This document shows positions 1 through 5,577 of a DNA stretch of 5,577 nt, one piece after another. The notes under the pieces are model-generated. The model was not told the origin of the DNA. It searched no databases and saw only the letters and a program-made list of their open reading frames with translations. Origin of the DNA: Actinomycetota bacterium (lineage in GTDB: Bacteria; Actinomycetota; Actinomycetes; Actinomycetales; Microbacteriaceae); the NCBI GenBank assembly GCA_009704605.1, contig WLDW01000063.1:1-5577 (forward strand), in the 5' to 3' direction. Position numbers and translations under genes: made by a program. Numbering within the stretch: the stretch's first letter is position 1; each line of letters begins with the position of its first letter.

Positions 1-1202
1 GCGGCAACCGCGGTTCCGGCGGCAATGGCATTTCTTTCAATGCAAGGAAGTTGGACAAAGCCACCCACTGGATCGCAAGTAAGGCCAAGGTTATGCTCCA
101 TTGCAATTTCCGCAGCGTTCTCAATTTGCTCGTTAGTGCCACCCAGTACCGCAGTGATTCCTGCAGCAGCCATTGAACAAGCTGATCCGACTTCTCCTTG
201 GCAACCAGCTTCGGCCCCCGAAATAGATGCATTCAACTTATACAGCGCGCCAATAGCCCCAGCGGTCAGTAAATACTCCCGTGCAATCTTTTCGTCGCTT
301 ATTCCACGGAACTGGTTGGCAAAGTATGCAACGGCGGGAATGATGCCAGCTGCACCATTGGTCGGTGCCGTAACCACCCTCATGCCGGCAGCATTTTCTT
401 CGTTAACTGCAATAGCGAAGGCTTGTAGCCATTCAGCTGTTAGGTCTCCGACGCTGTTTTCACTTTTCGACATCTCAGCAAGTCGCTCTGTCATGCCTCG
501 GGCCCGTCTTGGAACATTTAGATACCCAGGCAAGACTCCCTCGTTACTGAGCCCTGACTGAATACAGGCCTTCATTGCAGACCATATAGCGGTAAGCCTG
601 GCGTGAACGGCCTGCTCACCATGAATCGCAACCTCATTGCGAAAGGCAATCTCGGCGATGGATACACCTTCTGAGTTGGCATGGGCCATCAGTTCAACAG
701 CTGACTGAAATGGGTAAGGAACCTCGCGGTAGACCTGAAGTGTTTCGGTTTCGCCCTCAATGAACCCGCCACCAACTGAGAAAAAGATGGCGCTGTGAAC
801 AAGCTCATCGTTTTTGTAAGCGTGGAATCTCATGCCATTCGAGTGCTTAGTTAGACGTTCTTTGCGCTCAAAGACTAAGTCACTTTCGCTAAAGGCAACA
901 GTGTTCCCAAGAAGTGAAATCTCCTTATTGGCCTTAGCGTTCTCGTAAAGTCTTAGAACCTCCATTGGATTGCACTCTTCTGGCGTCTTACCAGCAAGAC
1001 CAGCTACCAAAGCATTAGTTGTTCCGTGTCCCGCGCCGGTTGCGGCCAAAGACCCATAAAGAGTTATTTGCACCCGAGTGATTTCAGTTGGGTTCGAAAG
1101 CTCCAGCGCAAAGGCGCGAGCTGCTCTCATTGGTCCCACGGTGTGAGAAGACGATGGGCCTATCCCTATTGTGAATAGATCCAGTGTTCCTACGTATGAC
1201 AT
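1..1202 (-). CDS. sdaA: L-serine ammonia-lyase (L-serine dehydratase), single-chain iron-sulfur type; 3' end beyond the window
   Basis: Deaminates L-serine to pyruvate and ammonia in the cytoplasm. I translated the minus strand by hand from the ATG at 1202-1200; it stays open for 400 codons to the window edge. The family is usually about 455-460 residues, so roughly 50-60 C-terminal residues are missing. The N-terminal beta-type domain (about 1-155) carries the hallmark GPSSSHTVGPM at 15-25. The alpha-type catalytic domain (about 185 onward) has TAPTNGAAGIIPA at 278-290, GCQGEVGSACSM at 333-344 and CDPVGGFVQLPC at 376-387. Cys334, Cys376 and Cys387 have the 42- and 11-residue spacing of the three [4Fe-4S] ligands known in this family. 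Both domains are in one chain, unlike the split two-subunit enzymes of Firmicutes. The SD is GGAAG (1210-1206), set close to the ATG. The gene lies 57 nt beyond the permease stop, behind a terminator-like hairpin. Identity is very secure; a role in ethanolamine-derived glycine/serine use is inferred. Confidence 0.96.
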   Translation of the reverse strand, partial: MSYVGTLDLFTIGIGPSSSHTVGPMRAARAFALELSNPTEITRVQITLYGSLAATGAGHGTTNALVAGLAGKTPEECNPMEVLRLYENAKANKEISLLGNTVAFSESDLVFERKERLTKHSNGMRFHAYKNDELVHSAIFFSVGGGFIEGETETLQVYREVPYPFQSAVELMAHANSEGVSIAEIAFRNEVAIHGEQAVHARLTAIWSAMKACIQSGLSNEGVLPGYLNVPRRARGMTERLAEMSKSENSVGDLTAEWLQAFAIAVNEENAAGMRVVTAPTNGAAGIIPAVAYFANQFRGISDEKIAREYLLTAGAIGALYKLNASISGAEAGCQGEVGSACSMAAAGITAVLGGTNEQIENAAEIAMEHNLGLTCDPVGGFVQLPCIERNAIAAGTAVA

Positions 1203-1217
1203 TTGCTTCCGTTCGTG

Positions 1218-1247
1218 AAAACGGGCCGGCACAATGCCGGCCCGTTT
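1218..1247 (-). terminator. GC-rich hairpin, probable intrinsic terminator of the permease gene
   Basis: On the minus strand a perfect 12-bp stem (AAACGGGCCGGC, 1247-1236, paired with GCCGGCCCGTTT, 1230-1219) closes a 5-nt loop and is followed by one more T, giving a TTTT tract at 1221-1218. It starts 13 nt past the permease stop codon and ends 15 nt before the serine dehydratase ATG. The stem is clear from the sequence. The U tract is short, so termination may be incomplete, and the hairpin would sit in the 5' leader of any transcript reading through into the dehydratase gene. Confidence 0.8.
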
Positions 1248-1259
1248 CGCATCACTAAT

Positions 1260-2738
1260 TTACTTCTTGTTGCTCTTAATTGCGTATTCCTCTTCAGGAG
1301 ACATAACTAGGTTGTGTCTTCCGTATACCGCAAAGATGATCAACATGACCACGTAGATCACGGCGATACCAGCGATAGCTGTTTGGAACGCAGGGTTGAT
1401 TAGGTATCCAACGAATGAGATACCGGCGATTACCGCAGCCAGAACTGCTCCTGGAACACCCCAAGGTGAAACGTAAGGGCGCTTCAAGTTAGGAAGCTTG
1501 CGGCGAAGGATTAAGAAGCTAACTGCCTGCATCATGTAGGCAAGCATGGCTCCCCAAACAGCGATGTTTAGAACGATGGCTCCGGCAACTGCACCGGCAC
1601 CTTCAGCATCCACAGCGGTTAGGACCTCGATGGCTATAAGAGCCACGAAGCCAATTAGTCCACCCACGATTAGCGCTGCCAAAGGCACGTTCTTGCTGTT
1701 GGTGACTGACAAGCTGCGTGGGTAGTAGCCCGCCCTAGACAGTGAGAACATGTTTCTGGCGTAAGCAAACATGATGCCCTGCAAGGAAGCAAGCAGACCA
1801 ATTAGAGCAACTAGGCCCAGTAGCGCAGCAAGCTGATCTCCAACCATGACGCGGAAACCATCAAGTAGTGGTTCTCCAGCAACGCGAAGCTCTTCTGCTC
1901 CAACGATTCCTGTGTTTAGGAACAGAACCAACAAACCAGCAACGATCAAAGTAGTACGGGCCCATAGACCAGCCTTTGGAATGTCCCTTGCTGGGTCTTT
2001 TGCTTCTTCTGCTGCAAGTGGAAGTTCCTCAATACCTAGGAAGAACCAGACACCAAACGGAATCGCCCACAAAATACCTTCGATACCAAATGGCAGGAAT
2101 GCACTCTGTCCCTCTTCAGGAGCGATGTTGAATAGGTTGTCCCAGCTAAATAGTCCAGAGAATGCTGCCATCAGAGAGAAGATAAGAATAATCGCAAGCG
2201 AAATAACTGCAACGATAATTGCAAATCTAAAAGCAATGTGAGACCCGGCAGCGTTTAGAACAATAAACACTAGGTAAAGAATTATCCACCAAACCCAAGC
2301 TGGAAGTGAAACTCCGAGCAGCTCGGTTGTGATTCCATCTGCATACGATGCTGAGAAGAAAACAATAACGGCAGTTGTTGCAACATAGGTAATTGTTTCA
2401 GCAAGGCCAGTTATGAAACCTCCCCAGGGTCCAATCGCGGTTCTTGCAAAGGAATATGCTCCACCGGTGTGAGGCATGGCAGCTGCCATCTCTCCGATCG
2501 AGAACATCAGGCCGTAGTACATCACCACCAAAATTCCAAAGGCGATCAAGAGGCCACCAAAGCCTCCGACATCTAGACCAAAGTTCCAACCTGAGAAGTC
2601 ACCGGAGATAACTGCAGCAATTGCAAGTCCCCAGAGACCCAAAAGGCCAGCCGCACGAGTCAGCTGGCGTTTTTCAAAATATCCATCTTCAGGCTTTTTA
2701 TATGTAACGCCTGAAATTTTTGTGTTTTCCGAAGGCAT
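1260..2738 (-). CDS. eat: Ethanolamine permease, APC superfamily (amino acid/polyamine/organocation)
   Basis: Inner-membrane secondary transporter predicted to import ethanolamine. The 492-residue protein has a charged N-terminus of about 28 residues and about twelve hydrophobic segments (near 33-47, 60-83, 104-130, 147-166, 170-193, 220-237, 260-280, 300-325, 352-372, 382-412, 427-446, 452-472), the usual APC layout and length. VISGDFSGWNFGL at 43-55 is the signature I associate with the ethanolamine permease group (TC 2.A.3.5). General APC motifs are MPHTGGAYSFAR at 88-99, the cytoplasmic loop EELPLAAEEAKDPARDIP at 237-254 and ARNMFSLSRAGYYP at 327-340. The ATG at 2738 has an SD-like AGGA at 2748-2745, seven bases upstream of it in the transcript. 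The gene is divergent from the gamma-glutamyl ligase operon, which supports an amine substrate; a related small amine or amino acid cannot be excluded from sequence alone. Confidence 0.88.
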   Translation of the reverse strand: MPSENTKISGVTYKKPEDGYFEKRQLTRAAGLLGLWGLAIAAVISGDFSGWNFGLDVGGFGGLLIAFGILVVMYYGLMFSIGEMAAAMPHTGGAYSFARTAIGPWGGFITGLAETITYVATTAVIVFFSASYADGITTELLGVSLPAWVWWIILYLVFIVLNAAGSHIAFRFAIIVAVISLAIILIFSLMAAFSGLFSWDNLFNIAPEEGQSAFLPFGIEGILWAIPFGVWFFLGIEELPLAAEEAKDPARDIPKAGLWARTTLIVAGLLVLFLNTGIVGAEELRVAGEPLLDGFRVMVGDQLAALLGLVALIGLLASLQGIMFAYARNMFSLSRAGYYPRSLSVTNSKNVPLAALIVGGLIGFVALIAIEVLTAVDAEGAGAVAGAIVLNIAVWGAMLAYMMQAVSFLILRRKLPNLKRPYVSPWGVPGAVLAAVIAGISFVGYLINPAFQTAIAGIAVIYVVMLIIFAVYGRHNLVMSPEEEYAIKSNKK

Positions 2739-2755
2739 TCGGTTTCCTATCCGTC

Positions 2756-2790
2756 GCTTCGAAGCTGCGCCTCAAATACCGAGGTGCTTC
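2756..2790. repeat. GCTTC/GAAGC palindrome cluster in the permease leader
   Basis: GCTTCGAAGC at 2756-2765 is a perfect 10-bp palindrome, and a third GCTTC follows at 2786-2790. The second half (2761-2765) and the third copy are the outer arms of an imperfect hairpin whose inner stem is CCTC (2770-2773) with GAGG (2781-2784). It lies just upstream of the permease SD, so it could be an operator or an mRNA leader structure. The repeats are directly visible; function is a guess. Confidence 0.4.
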
Positions 2791-2802
2791 ATCCACGACA
2801 TT

Positions 2803-2820
2803 GTGAATGGGTTGTTTCAC
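2803..2820. repeat. Inverted repeat GTGAA-N8-TTCAC, possible operator
   Basis: A perfect 5-bp dyad (2803-2807 and 2816-2820) has centres 13 bp apart, a geometry that could fit a small dimeric repressor. It is nearer to the permease than to the ligase. The spacer is too long for a Crp-type site. Short arms mean chance is possible. Confidence 0.3.
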
Positions 2821-2849
2821 TACGAATGCTAGACCCATTTGAGGACCCA
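2806..2849. repeat. TGGGT/ACCCA motif set: inverted AATGGGT...ACCCATT plus a direct GACCCA copy
   Basis: AATGGGT (2806-2812) is matched exactly by its inverse ACCCATT (2833-2839) across 20 bp. GACCCA at 2832-2837 then recurs directly at 2844-2849, 12 bp later, and runs into the odd palindrome CCAAATTGG (2847-2855). Three copies of one pentamer in 44 bp near the middle of a divergent promoter region suggest repeated half-sites for a regulator. No family can be assigned. Confidence 0.35.
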
Positions 2850-2893
2850 AATTGGCCCTTTGAGCAAAAAACCTCGTTCAATTTGTAAACAAT

Positions 2894-2910
2894 CCAGAAG
2901 GCCGTTCTGG
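2894..2910. repeat. 17-bp dyad CCAGAA-N5-TTCTGG, candidate operator
   Basis: Perfect 6-bp arms (2894-2899 and 2905-2910) flank a 5-bp GC-rich spacer. The dyad lies about 100 bp upstream of the ligase start, just downstream of the possible TTGAGC/TGTAAA promoter. Its size and symmetry resemble a dimeric repressor site; the regulator is unknown. Confidence 0.35.
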
Positions 2911-2931
2911 CCCTCTGGCCCTAGGTCTAGG
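2907..2931 (+). repeat. Tandem 8-bp duplication CTGGCCCT x2, followed by CTAGG-T-CTAGG
   Basis: CTGGCCCT at 2907-2914 is repeated exactly and without a gap at 2915-2922. Directly after it, CTAGG occurs at 2921-2925 and again at 2927-2931. The first copy overlaps the right arm of the 2894-2910 dyad. This may be a slippage product or stacked half-sites; function is unknown. Confidence 0.45.
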
Positions 2932-2971
2932 CTGGTTTAATAAGCAGTGGAGAACTCTCCTGTAATGTCGT

Positions 2972-2987
2972 GGTTGGAAAACCAACC
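2972..2987 (+). repeat. Hairpin GGTTGG-AAAA-CCAACC in the ligase 5' leader
   Basis: Perfect 6-bp arms (2972-2977, 2982-2987) close an AAAA loop, ending 9 nt before the AGGA ribosome-binding site (2997-3000) of the ligase gene. It could be a leader stem-loop or the core of an operator. It has no T tract and is not a terminator. Confidence 0.4.
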
Positions 2988-3007
2988 TCAAAGAAGAGGA
3001 ATTACCT

Positions 3008-4372
3008 ATGGCCACCAAAGGCTACATTTCAATGGACCAGCTCAAAACTCTCTATAAAGCTGGTGAAATAGACACCGTCATCATGGCGTTTACCGACATG
3101 CAGGGAAGGCTAATCGGCAAGCGAGTAGCCGCAAGGCACTTCATCGACAACATCGCAGGTCACGCAGCCGAGTGTTGCAACTATCTACTTGCCGTTGACA
3201 TCGAAAACAACACCATCCAGGGCTATGAAATCTCCTCTTGGGATACCGGCTACGCCGACATGGCCATGGTTCCAGATATGAAAACCATGCGCATGGCACC
3301 ATGGCTTCCTGGCAGCGTAATTGTTACTACCGATCTTCACACCACATCACACGAGGTAATCCCTCAGTCCCCTCGTTCAATCTTGAAAGCTCAAATAGAC
3401 AAGCTAGAGAAGATGGGTATGAAAGCCCTGGTTGGAACTGAGCTTGAATTCATCGTCTTTGATGACAGCTTCAGAGAAGCATGGGCCAAAGGCTACCGTG
3501 ACATCAAGCCTTCAACCGATTACAACGTTGACTACGACCTACTAGCTTCCACCAGAGTTGAGCCACTTCTAAGAGAGATAAGAAACTCAATGGATGATGC
3601 TGGAATGTATTGCGAAGGCGTAAAAGGTGAATGCAACCTAGGTCAGCAAGAAATTGCTTTCCTATACGACGAAGTTATGACCACCTGCGACAACCACAGC
3701 GTTTACAAGTCAGGTGCCAAGATGATTGCCGATAAACACGGCAAGAGCTTGACGTTTATGGCCAAATACAACGAGCGTGAAGGAAACTCTTGCCACATAC
3801 ACATGTCCTTTAGGTCTTTGGATGACAAAGCAGTCTTCGCGGACAAAGCAGATCCACTTGGCATGTCAGACACCTTCAAGCACTTCATCGCTGGGCAAAT
3901 TGCTCTTATGCGCGAGTTCAGCTTGCTTTACGCTCCTCAGATTAACTCATATAAGAGGTTCGTTGAAGGAAGTTTTGCACCTACCTCCGTTGCCTGGGGT
4001 GCGGACAATAGAACTGTGTCGTTGCGAGTAGTGGGACAGGGTCTTGGAATGAGGGTAGAAAACCGCGTTCCTGGAGGAGATGTCAACCAGTACCTAGCTA
4101 CAGCAGCCATGATTGCAGCCGGAATTTACGGCATCGAGAACAAGCTCGAATTAGAGCCTATAACCACAGGCAATGGCTACGCCTCTGGAAAGCCTCACGT
4201 TCCAGCCACCATGCAAGAGGCGCTGGAGCTGTTCCAGAATTCAAAGATTGCTAGAGCTTGCTTTGGCGACAAAGTAGTCGATCACTATATCCACTACGCC
4301 AAGACTGAGATCCAAGCTTTCAATAGCGCCATTACCGATTGGGAAAGGGTGCGCGGCTTTGAGCGGACCTAA
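3008..4372 (+). CDS. Glutamine-synthetase-family gamma-glutamyl-amine ligase, probably gamma-glutamylethanolamide synthetase (GlnA4-like)
   Basis: Predicted to join glutamate's gamma-carboxyl to a primary amine, probably ethanolamine, using ATP; cytoplasmic. The 454 residues comprise a GS beta-grasp domain (about 18-115) and a catalytic domain (about 120-450). GS active-site elements are present: GTELEF with Glu145 and Glu147, Glu208 and Glu215 (metal ligands), the HIH pair at 263-265, NSYKRF with Arg317, NRTVSLR with Arg335 and Arg340, and RVENRVP with Glu351 and Arg353. Two elements for ammonium use are lost: the DGSS loop is replaced by EISSWDTGYAD (74-84), and the flap glutamate of GYEAP is Phe323 in GSFAP. 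The NLYDLPPEE adenylylation loop is also absent. This is the pattern of PuuA/GlnA3/GlnA4-type amine ligases, not of housekeeping GlnA. The ATG has a good AGGA SD 7 nt upstream, and the 3' end overlaps the hydrolase gene. The permease next door favours ethanolamine over polyamines; an alaninol- or isopropylamine-like substrate is the main alternative. Confidence 0.88.
   Translation: MATKGYISMDQLKTLYKAGEIDTVIMAFTDMQGRLIGKRVAARHFIDNIAGHAAECCNYLLAVDIENNTIQGYEISSWDTGYADMAMVPDMKTMRMAPWLPGSVIVTTDLHTTSHEVIPQSPRSILKAQIDKLEKMGMKALVGTELEFIVFDDSFREAWAKGYRDIKPSTDYNVDYDLLASTRVEPLLREIRNSMDDAGMYCEGVKGECNLGQQEIAFLYDEVMTTCDNHSVYKSGAKMIADKHGKSLTFMAKYNEREGNSCHIHMSFRSLDDKAVFADKADPLGMSDTFKHFIAGQIALMREFSLLYAPQINSYKRFVEGSFAPTSVAWGADNRTVSLRVVGQGLGMRVENRVPGGDVNQYLATAAMIAAGIYGIENKLELEPITTGNGYASGKPHVPATMQEALELFQNSKIARACFGDKVVDHYIHYAKTEIQAFNSAITDWERVRGFERT
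4341..4361 (+). promoter_or_regulatory. Ribosome-binding site and TTG start of the hydrolase, inside the ligase 3' end
   Basis: GGGAAAGGG at 4341-4349 lies 9 nt before the TTG at 4359-4361. In this frame the preceding codons back to ATT at 4338 give no ATG or GTG, and the protein needs the residues right after the TTG (PKPLIGLTIY) for its family N-terminus. TTG is therefore the best start, producing a 14-nt overlap with the ligase stop (4370-4372) and suggesting translational coupling. Confidence 0.65.
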
Positions 4373-5090
4373 ACCTCTTATTGGTCTAACCATTTATCGC
4401 CAACCTGGACAAACCGGTGTTTGGAACACCGAGATGGCAATGATTCCTGCCTTCTATATAGAAGGAATAACTAGGTCTGGTGGCGTAGCGGTAATGATTC
4501 CACCTCAGCAGCTAGAAAGTGCTGAGGCAAAAGACATCATTGCTTCTTTGGATGGTCTCATGCTTTGTGGTGGAAGAGACATTGACCCTTCCAGATATGG
4601 TCAAACGCCTCACAGCGAAGCCGAGGAACCAGACAAACTTCGTGACCAGCTCGAAGAGAAATTGCTTTCAGCTGCTATCGAAGCCGATCTTCCATTTCTT
4701 GGAATTTGTCGCGGAGCACAGATGCTTAACATCAACCGCGGTGGAACATTGATTCAGCATCTGCCAGATGTAATCGGTGACAACCGCTACCAAAAAGGTA
4801 ACGCAGAATTTAGCCCAGCGGAAGTTTCTGTTGAAGGAGATTCGATTCTTAGAGAGCTAGTTGGAGATAAAGTTTCTAACGCGGCTTTGTATCACCACCA
4901 AGCAATTGACCAAGTCGGTAAGGGTCTCAAAGTAACCGCCAAGAGCGAGGATGGAATTGTTGAAGCTGTGGAGTTAGAAGATCACCCATTTGGTGTTGCA
5001 GTGCAGTGGCACCCAGAGCAAACTCTCGAAGATCTAAGAATCTTTGAAGGCCTAGTCGAAGCGGCAAGAAAGTATCGAGGATCTAAATGA
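4359..5090 (+). CDS. Gamma-glutamyl hydrolase, class I glutamine amidotransferase-like (peptidase C26, PuuD-like)
   Basis: Predicted to hydrolyse the gamma-glutamyl bond of the oxidised intermediate, here probably gamma-glutamylglycine to glutamate and glycine, in the cytoplasm. At 243 residues it is a normal length for the PuuD-like family (gamma-glutamyl-GABA hydrolase in putrescine breakdown). Visible motifs are GGRDIDP at 71-77, the nucleophile elbow GICRGAQ with Cys117, NINRGGTLIQHLPD at 124-137, YHHQAI at 178-183, and QWHPEQ with His218 and Glu220, which complete the Cys-His-Glu triad. There is no synthase domain, so it is a free-standing hydrolase and not an amidotransferase subunit. 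It overlaps the ligase by 14 nt and the aldehyde dehydrogenase by 4 nt (ATGA), so it is made in step with both. The family is certain; the precise substrate is inferred from neighbours. Confidence 0.9.
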   Translation: MSGPKPLIGLTIYRQPGQTGVWNTEMAMIPAFYIEGITRSGGVAVMIPPQQLESAEAKDIIASLDGLMLCGGRDIDPSRYGQTPHSEAEEPDKLRDQLEEKLLSAAIEADLPFLGICRGAQMLNINRGGTLIQHLPDVIGDNRYQKGNAEFSPAEVSVEGDSILRELVGDKVSNAALYHHQAIDQVGKGLKVTAKSEDGIVEAVELEDHPFGVAVQWHPEQTLEDLRIFEGLVEAARKYRGSK

Positions 5091-5577
5091 GCTACACCCT
5101 GATTAACCCTGCTACCGAAGAGCAGATGGAAACCATCGCTCATGCAGACCTCGGTCAAACTGACGCCGCCATTGAGCTAGCCGCTAAGGCCCAAAAGAAG
5201 TGGGCTGCTTTGAATCCTTCCGACAGGGCCATGTTGCTTCACCGCTTTGCCGCCACCGTAGATCAAAACATCGAAGCCCTAGCTCAGCTGGAGGTTAGAA
5301 ACTCCGGGCACCCAATCTCCCAAGCTCGCTGGGAAGCAACCCATGTTCGAAACGTACTCGAGTATTACTCGGCTTCCCCAGAGCGCTTGATTGGAAAGCA
5401 GATTCCGGTAGCTGGTGGAATAGCCGTTACCTTCAATGAGCCAATTGGTGTTGTTGGAGTTATCACTCCGTGGAATTTCCCAATGACTATTGCAAGCTGG
5501 GGTTTTGCTCCAGCACTGGCAGCTGGCAATGCAGTTGTACTAAAGCCAGCCGAGTGGACACCTTTATCTAGCATCAA
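5087..5577 (+). CDS. NAD(P)-dependent aldehyde dehydrogenase, 5' part only
   Basis: Oxidises an aldehyde to its acid, here probably gamma-glutamyl-aminoacetaldehyde to gamma-glutamylglycine (inferred). I translated 163 codons from the ATG at 5087-5089, which overlaps the hydrolase stop as ATGA and has a GAGG SD at 5077-5080. The frame is open to the window edge; full-length relatives are about 450-490 residues, so about a third is visible. Seen are the N-terminal cofactor-domain start with NPAT at 7-10, ITPWNFPM at 126-133 with the oxyanion-hole Asn130, and the APALAAGNAVVLKPAEWTPL stretch (141-160), where Lys153 and Glu156 would bind the NAD(P) ribose; a Glu at this place is usual in NAD-using members. 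The catalytic Cys and Glu lie beyond the edge, so activity cannot be confirmed. The family is certain; subfamily (betaine-, PuuC- or GABA-aldehyde-like) is not resolved. Confidence 0.93.
   Translation, partial: MSYTLINPATEEQMETIAHADLGQTDAAIELAAKAQKKWAALNPSDRAMLLHRFAATVDQNIEALAQLEVRNSGHPISQARWEATHVRNVLEYYSASPERLIGKQIPVAGGIAVTFNEPIGVVGVITPWNFPMTIASWGFAPALAAGNAVVLKPAEWTPLSSI

Larger units (their letters stand above)
2739..3007. promoter_or_regulatory. Divergent control region between the permease and the ligase operon
   Basis: This 269-bp stretch has no credible coding frame and must hold the promoters for both transcription directions, since the flanking genes diverge. Each flanking gene has a good SD: AGGA at 2748-2745 for the permease and AGGA at 2997-3000 for the ligase. 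No consensus promoter stands out. The best plus-strand candidate I could find is TTGAGC (2860-2865) with TGTAAA (2884-2889) at 18-bp spacing; another weak -10 is TTTAAT (2936-2941) without a recognisable -35. The region is unusually rich in short inverted and direct repeats, listed separately, which suggests binding by one or more dimeric regulators. Which regulator binds cannot be read from the sequence. Confidence 0.7.

Noticed and set aside
25..561. 178-codon open frame on the plus strand
   Set aside because: It lies wholly antisense to the well-conserved serine dehydratase, and its translation is low-complexity Ala/Pro/Ser-rich with no recognisable motif.
1846..2241. 131-codon plus-strand open frame inside the permease gene
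   Set aside because: Antisense shadow of the permease; the Ser/Arg/Pro-rich translation shows no domain.
2802..2821. Crp-like site TGTGA...TCACT
   Set aside because: The spacer is 10 bp and not the 6 bp of the Crp consensus; kept only as an unassigned inverted repeat.
2814..2829. Possible GlnR box (GTTTC followed by a GTnAC-like half)
   Set aside because: GTTTC is present at 2814-2818, but the partner half at the expected 6-bp spacing reads AATGC, so the consensus is not met.
2883..2892. GntR-type operator at TTGTAAACAA
   Set aside because: The inverted repeat has only 4-bp arms, and the spacing between GT and AC is too short for the usual GntR-family consensus.
5365..5577. Minus-strand open frame over the aldehyde dehydrogenase
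   Set aside because: Antisense to a clearly conserved coding region containing the PWNFP and KPAEWTP motifs.
1..5577. Mobile elements, CRISPR arrays, tRNAs, glycine riboswitch
   Set aside because: I saw no transposase fragments, long terminal repeats, regularly spaced repeats, tRNA cloverleaf or riboswitch-like leader; the window is ordinary metabolic chromosome.

Overview
The window holds five genes in two divergent groups around a 269-bp non-coding region. It looks like chromosomal DNA from an actinobacterium of moderate base composition: three 60-base lines counted by eye average a little under half G+C. The gene set is familiar from actinobacterial ethanolamine-catabolism loci, and the composition would suit a streamlined freshwater member such as a Microbacteriaceae or Nanopelagicales type. 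That placement is inference from gene content and composition only; there is no rRNA or other phylogenetic marker here.

Minus strand, from the centre leftwards: an APC-family permease with the hallmarks of ethanolamine permeases (1260-2738), a strong GC-rich hairpin that looks like its intrinsic terminator (about 1218-1247), and then a single-chain iron-sulfur L-serine dehydratase (1-1202) whose last 50-60 residues lie beyond the left edge. Plus strand, from the centre rightwards: a glutamine-synthetase-fold gamma-glutamyl-amine ligase (3008-4372), a class I glutamine-amidotransferase-like gamma-glutamyl hydrolase (4359-5090) and an aldehyde dehydrogenase cut by the right edge (5087-5577). 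The three plus-strand genes overlap (14 nt, then 4 nt), so they form a tightly coupled operon.

Together the genes fit the gamma-glutamylation route for a primary amine, most likely ethanolamine. The permease imports the amine, and the ligase caps it with glutamate at the cost of ATP. An alcohol-oxidising enzyme not present in the window, together with the aldehyde dehydrogenase, would turn gamma-glutamylethanolamide into gamma-glutamylglycine. The hydrolase would then release glutamate and glycine. Glycine can be converted to serine by serine hydroxymethyltransferase, and the serine dehydratase would send it to pyruvate and ammonia, which gives a plausible reason for that gene being next door. 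The pathway type is already known, so I see no wholly new system. The points of interest are the linkage to serine dehydratase, the altered ammonium site of the ligase, and the dyad-rich divergent control region (2739-3007), which has no regulator gene nearby.
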